A stretch of DNA of 64,000 nucleotides from Leucobacter sp. L43. Lineage in GTDB: Bacteria > Actinomycetota > Actinomycetes > Actinomycetales > Microbacteriaceae. The notes beneath the pieces were generated by a model. That model was not told where the DNA came from. It saw only the letters and a program-made list of their open reading frames with translations, and did not search any database. Every line of letters begins with the position of its first letter. Positions within the stretch are counted from its first letter, which is position 1. Shown one piece after another: positions 63,523-64,000 of the stretch. The stretch covers positions 1,550,001-1,614,000 of the forward strand of contig NZ_JAENJG010000001.1 of assembly GCF_016597785.1 (NCBI RefSeq), written 5' to 3'. The position numbers and the translations under genes are program-made.

Positions 63523-64000
63523 GCCCGGCCCCCTCCGCTCGCGTCCGCGCCGAAGAACGCGAGGAGCGCCTCCGCGACGGCGGAACCGTTCTCTGCCGGA
63601 GGCTGATGCGCCACGTCCTCGATCATCAGTCTCCGCGCATTCGGGATGCCCGCGACGAGCTCGTCCTGCCGTTCCTCGGGAGCGACCTGGTCCTGGCGGC
63701 CCCCGAGCGCGAGCACCGGGATGCGAATCTCACCGAGCCGGTCTCGCAGGTCGTACGTCGCGAGCGCCTCCGCGCAGCGCGCGTACCCCTCGTCGGAGGT
63801 GTCTTGCAGCGCGTGCAGAATGCGCCCGGTCAGCTCGGGCTCGCGGCTGATCGATTCGGGCGCGAACCACGCCTGCGCGGATGCCGCGATGAGCGCCGAG
63901 GTCGATTGCGTGCGCACCGTGGCCGCACGCGTCTTCCAGTGCTCCGACGAGCCGAGCGATGCGGCCGAGGCGAGACTGGCCGCACGCGTGACGACATCGG
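63519..64000 (-). CDS. pcaD: 3-Oxoadipate enol-lactonase, C-terminal part, cut by window edge
   Basis: About 160 residues of an alpha/beta hydrolase are visible; the frame stays open to the window end. The segment SSEHWKTRAATVRTQ, the lid region with AWFAPESI, the acid region LALGGRQDQVAP and the histidine in EDVAHQPPAE match PcaD. It opens the enol-lactone to 3-oxoadipate, directly before or after the PcaC step in the same operon. Confidence 0.85.
   Translation of the reverse strand, partial: DVVTRAASLASAASLGSSEHWKTRAATVRTQSTSALIAASAQAWFAPESISREPELTGRILHALQDTSDEGYARCAEALATYDLRDRLGEIRIPVLALGGRQDQVAPEERQDELVAGIPNARRLMIEDVAHQPPAENGSAVAEALLAFFGADASGGGRA

Overview
The window is high-GC DNA from an actinobacterium, most likely a member of the Microbacteriaceae; I cannot assign the genus. 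The signs are a DUF222/HNH protein, a class Ib nrdHIEF operon, an LAxTG-type surface protein, a complete mevalonate cluster in the order known from Streptomyces, frequent GTG starts, and dense ATGA/GTGA start-stop overlaps. Both edges cut genes: a thiolase on the left and a pcaD-like lactonase on the right.

Region 1 (1-3.5 kb) holds the thiolase start, a DUF222-HNH protein and a membrane-anchored D,D-carboxypeptidase. Region 2 (3.5-27.3 kb) is a catabolic supercluster. Module A (3.5-10.3 kb) is an N-carbamoyl-amino-acid hydrolase type M20 enzyme, a TPP-dependent enzyme, an RraA-like aldolase, a RidA protein, an MHS transporter and a divergent PucR-type regulator. Module B (10.2-16.3 kb) repeats the theme: an amidohydrolase, a second TPP enzyme of identical length and roughly 85% identity by eye, a second MHS transporter and a second PucR regulator. 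Next come a GlxA-type regulator, an isochorismatase-like hydrolase, an M20 peptidase and a TetR regulator. The TetR gene is divergent from an operon of a second amidohydrolase and a dipeptide-type ABC importer. Together they look built to import and open amide, carbamoyl or peptide-like compounds and to process the keto acids or enamines released; the substrate is unknown.

Region 3 (27.3-35.9 kb) holds an alpha/beta hydrolase, about 1.1 kb with no convincing gene, and an AT-richer gene for a large membrane-anchored TPR protein placed directly behind nrdF. nrdH-nrdI-nrdE-nrdF follows, with NrdR-like sites and a perfect DnaA box upstream of nrdH. Region 4 (35.9-48 kb) contains a small secreted-type protein, ribokinase, rlmH, an LAATG-anchored metallophosphoesterase, a lipoprotein, an aminotransferase, an APC permease with a nitrilase-family hydrolase and a divergent TetR gene, and an ABC exporter. 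Two copies of a long hairpin element lie here.

Region 5 (48.2-54.8 kb) is the mevalonate operon: mevalonate kinase, diphosphomevalonate decarboxylase, phosphomevalonate kinase, type 2 IPP isomerase, HMG-CoA reductase, HMG-CoA synthase. It ends in a strong hairpin before a convergent ohr gene. Region 6 (55.4-64 kb) carries an Lrp-type regulator, amidase, DUF3311-like protein and sodium symporter set, an initiator tRNA, a reductase-like protein with a MerR regulator, a SulP transporter, and pcaC/pcaD of the beta-ketoadipate pathway.
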